Origin: an archaeon
GTDB taxonomy: Archaea; Methanobacteriota; Methanobacteria; Methanobacteriales; Methanobacteriaceae
Assembly (NCBI GenBank): GCA_024409165.1
Contig: JAKSUE010000079.1
Span: 1 to 6,673, forward strand
Direction of reading: 5' to 3'
DNA: 6,673 nt
Part shown: positions 5,244-6,673 of the stretch, piece after piece
Numbering within the stretch: the first letter of the stretch is position 1
Layout: every line of letters starts with the position of its first letter
The notes under the pieces: model-generated
Databases searched by the model: none
Told to the model about the DNA's origin: nothing
What the model saw: only the letters and a program-made list of their open reading frames with translations
Program-made: the position numbers and the translations under genes

Positions 5244-6221
5244 TTATTTATTCATTCCATATTTTACTCTATGGCCGTTAGGATCAAGGAATAAAATTTC
5301 ATTAATTCCATCATGACTATAGTAAATACATTCAATTCCAGGATAAGTATCATCTCCAAATATTACATGATCCGAACCACAGGCAGAAGTCAAATTAAAC
5401 AAAGTTGTAGCTTGAGGATTAATAAATGTTTCAAAACCATAATGGCCACAACCACTTTTTCCTTCTAATCTACATAAATAACAAGCACCATCAGCACTTT
5501 CATGATAATAACCACTATTTCTGCAGGTTTTCATAGTAAATCCATCACCATGGTGTTTATAAGGATCATAAGGACACTTTCGTACTATTAATGGTGCAGT
5601 TGCATTAATATAATATTCATAACCATCTACATCCTTGTCTTTTAAGTAATCAGATAATGATTCTCCATACATTACACAAGTCTCATTATAGCTAAAACCA
5701 CGGCCGTTACCACAATAAATAAATGGTATAGGGTCCTTTAATCCCTCAATATTAATATCATTCTCTTCAACATTTTTATAATTCATATCACCTTTTACAC
5801 TTGAAATATATGTTTTAATCCGAATATCAAAAGGTTCACTTACATTTTCTACTGAATTTACAGAAGATACAATCTTAATATGATATTGATTATAATATTT
5901 CTCATTCAAAATCTCTAATTTCTCATCGCACCTCTTCCTAATCTCCTCCTTAGAATCATCAACTGGTTGTTTCTTAGATATAACCTCCTCAGATAACTCT
6001 TTTATTGCTTCCTTCTCAACAATAGGTATATTACGCTTATAATCCTGAATTACATAGTTGTATTCATCACTACTCATTGATTCGATGTTCTCTTGATTAT
6101 TATGAATAGCTAAATTCAATACACAAATTGAAAGAATTAAAAATGAAATTATAAGCACACTTGCAATACCAATGTAAATATTTCCTTTATTATCTTTATT
6201 AATTTTATTTTTAAGATTCAT
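5244..6221 (-). CDS. Cysteine-rich exported protein with a pilin/TadE-like N-terminus, function unknown
   Basis: The 325-residue product starts with a basic stretch (KNKINKDNKG, residues 4-13) followed by a hydrophobic helix (about 15-38). KG-NIYIGIASVLIISFLI looks like an archaeal class III (type IV pilin) signal or TadE-like anchor, with possible cleavage after G13, although the usual Glu at +5 is absent. Residues 40-115 are charged and helical, probably a coiled-coil or pilin stalk. Residues 165-325 form a compact domain with nine cysteines (170, 182, 216, 233, 247, 250, 258, 281, 298) and many His/Tyr/Gly, including KCPYDPYKHHGDGF (215-228) and GACYLCRLEGKSGCGHYGFE (245-264). These could form disulfides outside the cell or bind metal. 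I cannot name the family. ATG 6221 has AAAGGA at 6225-6230. It is the first gene of the minus-strand pair. Confidence 0.78.
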   Translation of the reverse strand: MNLKNKINKDNKGNIYIGIASVLIISFLILSICVLNLAIHNNQENIESMSSDEYNYVIQDYKRNIPIVEKEAIKELSEEVISKKQPVDDSKEEIRKRCDEKLEILNEKYYNQYHIKIVSSVNSVENVSEPFDIRIKTYISSVKGDMNYKNVEENDINIEGLKDPIPFIYCGNGRGFSYNETCVMYGESLSDYLKDKDVDGYEYYINATAPLIVRKCPYDPYKHHGDGFTMKTCRNSGYYHESADGACYLCRLEGKSGCGHYGFETFINPQATTLFNLTSACGSDHVIFGDDTYPGIECIYYSHDGINEILFLDPNGHRVKYGMNK

Positions 6222-6278
6222 TAATCCTTTATTTGATAAAAAACTATTTAAAATTAACTATTTAATAAAATAAGTAAA

Positions 6279-6290
6279 GTATATAAGTTT
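6279..6290 (-). promoter_or_regulatory. TATA box of the minus-strand pair
   Basis: On the minus strand 6290-6279 reads aaacttatatac, a good archaeal TATA-like element about 60 bases before ATG 6221. The expected transcript start is near 6255, leaving a leader of roughly 35 bases that contains the AAAGGA ribosome binding site. Confidence 0.5.
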
Positions 6291-6350
6291 AAATTTTATT
6301 TAAGTAAAAAATTGTTCTCTATTTGAAAAATTAAACTCATTTAATAATAT

Positions 6351-6401
6351 TTAAGTGATTTTAGAATTTTTAATCCATTTTATAATATTTAAATCACTTA
6401 A
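6351..6401. repeat. Inverted repeat with 11-bp arms upstream of the exported-protein pair
   Basis: ttaagtgattt at 6351-6361 is the exact reverse complement of aaatcacttaa at 6391-6401, with 29 bases between. The arms contain a GTGA/TCAC core in an otherwise A/T background. They lie about 70-120 bases upstream of the putative TATA box of the minus-strand genes, so a regulator-binding pair or a stem is possible. Confidence 0.55.
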
Positions 6402-6443
6402 TAATTTTTAGTCAATTTTAAAGTTTTTAATTCATTTTAGAAT
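6363..6443. repeat. Imperfect 24-bp direct repeat, spacing 57
   Basis: 6363-6386 and 6420-6443 agree at 20 of 24 positions around the core tttttaat(c/t)catttta. A 12-bp exact repeat, attttagaattt, also occurs at 6358-6369 and 6434-6445. In this base composition part of the match can arise by chance. Confidence 0.4.
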
Positions 6444-6651
6444 TTGACACATTTACTGATTTAATTCATGTTTAAATAATTATATTGTCTTAAAATTTTT
6501 AATATCCTAAAAATTTTCCTTATATTTTCCTAATAAAAACTTAAAGCTTATTATATATGAATTACAAAATATTTAATATTATATATAATATATGATTAAG
6601 ATTAAATTTTTAGAATTAAAAAATTAAAAAGATTAGTTAATAAATTATACT

Positions 6652-6671
6652 CATCAAATTATTATTTGATG
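6652..6671. terminator. Edge hairpin, possible terminator of a gene beyond the window
   Basis: catcaaat (6652-6659) and atttgatg (6664-6671) form a perfect 8-bp stem with a TATT loop, and a U-G pair could extend it to 6651/6672. It is the clearest short hairpin in the non-coding region. Its orientation and owner lie outside the window, so it may instead be a regulatory palindrome. Confidence 0.35.
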
Positions 6672-6673
6672 GA

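Larger units (their letters stand above)
6222..6673. other. 452-base AT-rich non-coding region
   Basis: No ORF of convincing length or codon style occurs on either strand. The region holds the TATA box and leader of the minus-strand gene pair, an inverted repeat (6351-6401), imperfect direct repeats (6363-6386 and 6420-6443) and a hairpin at the window edge (6652-6671). A promoter or small RNA for genes beyond the window cannot be excluded. Confidence 0.7.

Noticed and set aside
6576..6591. 16-bp perfect palindrome atattatatataatat
   Set aside because: It is composed only of A and T in nearly pure A/T DNA, where such palindromes arise readily by chance.

Overview
The window is very AT-rich, with A/T-ending codons and Lys/Asn/Ile-rich proteins. 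It carries TTTATATA-like promoter boxes and GGTGA-type ribosome binding sites. It encodes a CbiH-type tetrapyrrole methylase fused to a zf-like cysteine-rich domain, a PhoU/TrkA-C protein beside a two-repeat MgtE transporter, and archaeal pilin-like secreted proteins. Together these point to a methanogenic archaeon of the Methanobacteriales, most likely Methanobrevibacter or a close relative. The taxonomic call is inference from gene content and style, not from a database match. No rRNA, tRNA, CRISPR array, transposase or integrase was seen.

Layout: (1) 67-699 (+), a membrane-anchored, Ser/Thr/Asn-rich exported protein of unknown function. (2) 789-1841 (+), a CbiH/CobJ-like protein whose methylase half has lost the glycine-rich SAM-binding signatures while its C-terminal ten-cysteine domain is well kept; a 29-bp near-perfect tandem duplication covers its translation start and creates a short leader frame ending in an ATGA overlap. 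(3) 1971-2588 (+), PhoU-like helices plus a TrkA-C/RCK-C domain. (4) 2755-4101 (+), a fused two-repeat MgtE/SLC41-type divalent cation transporter, probably served by the protein before it. A roughly 43-bp duplicated leader precedes this gene. A short, acidic, out-of-frame ORF with its own good ribosome binding site overlaps its start. (5) After a convergent terminator region, two minus-strand genes encode exported single-anchor proteins: 5244-6221 (cysteine-rich, pilin/TadE-like N-terminus) and then 4150-5172 (archaeal pilin-like N-terminal module). (6) 6222-6673 is non-coding and extremely AT-rich, with the promoter of the minus-strand pair, an inverted repeat, imperfect direct repeats and an edge hairpin.

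How the parts work together: the PhoU/TrkA-C protein and the MgtE-like transporter form a plausible Mg2+ (or other divalent cation) uptake module in which the RCK-C protein replaces the cytosolic N/CBS domains of bacterial MgtE. The minus-strand pair looks like a cell-surface module. The most noteworthy observations are the overlapping acidic ORF at the start of the Mg2+ transporter gene and the apparently non-catalytic CbiH-zf fusion with its duplicated start region.
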